Shown piece after piece: positions 5,062 to 5,072 of a stretch of DNA of 5,072 bases. Numbering within the stretch: the stretch's first letter is position 1; each line of letters opens with the position of its first letter. Source of the stretch: Candidatus Peregrinibacteria bacterium RIFOXYB2_FULL_32_7. GTDB lineage: Bacteria > Patescibacteriota > Gracilibacteria > UBA1369 > GWF2-33-10. The DNA lies in the NCBI GenBank assembly GCA_001787465.1, contig MFXJ01000108.1, positions 1 to 5,072 on the forward strand, read 5' to 3'. Position numbers and translations under genes: made by a program. The notes under the pieces are model-generated. The model saw only the letters and a list, made by a program, of their open reading frames with translations, was not told where the DNA came from and made no database searches.

Positions 5062-5072
5062 TAATTTTTTTT

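Noticed and set aside
1..5072. CRISPR array, insertion sequence, tRNA or recoded TGA
   Set aside because: There are no spaced direct repeats, transposase motifs or cloverleaf-like sequence, and all coding frames read through under the standard code.

Overview
The window is AT-rich and compact. It encodes seven proteins, all predicted to be exported or membrane-bound, and no cytoplasmic metabolic enzyme or RNA gene is visible. None of the seven starts has a Shine-Dalgarno sequence at usable distance. Stops are TAA six times and TAG once, with no TGA. Secreted degenerate WxL-like proteins beside DUF916-like (WxL-interacting) membrane proteins suggest a Gram-positive-type or Patescibacteria (CPR) surface system. 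The single-membrane-anchor design and small genes make Patescibacteria my preferred guess. Firmicutes-like or Bacteroidota-like origins cannot be excluded from the sequence alone.

Layout. Positions 1-176 are non-coding leader. Gene 1 (177-743, +) is a secreted surface protein with clearly higher GC than its neighbours, closed by a strong intrinsic terminator (777-820). After a 200-base gap comes a second plus-strand run: a 71-residue lipoprotein (944-1159), then three DUF916-like membrane proteins (1200-2378, 2430-3083, 3125-3784). The first of these carries a second Ig-like domain and a LysM domain beyond its transmembrane helix. The minus-strand operon converges on this run with only 4 bases between stops. 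It holds a type I signal peptidase (5002-4337) and, 2 bases later, a second small secreted protein (4334-3789). A good sigma70-like promoter precedes it at 5034-5061, overlapped by an 11-bp inverted repeat.

How the genes may work together. The secreted proteins at the two ends of the locus are homologous: their last 34 residues align without gaps with 12 identities. Both look like WxL domains in which the two signature tryptophans are replaced. In Firmicutes, WxL proteins are encoded with DUF916/DUF3324 partners that hold them at the cell surface. My inference is a variant of that system: two secreted WxL-like subunits, three membrane-tethered partners or chaperones, a small lipoprotein, and a signal peptidase that may be dedicated to it. 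The layout also recalls signal-peptidase/fibre-subunit operons such as sipW-tasA, so a surface filament is possible but unproven.
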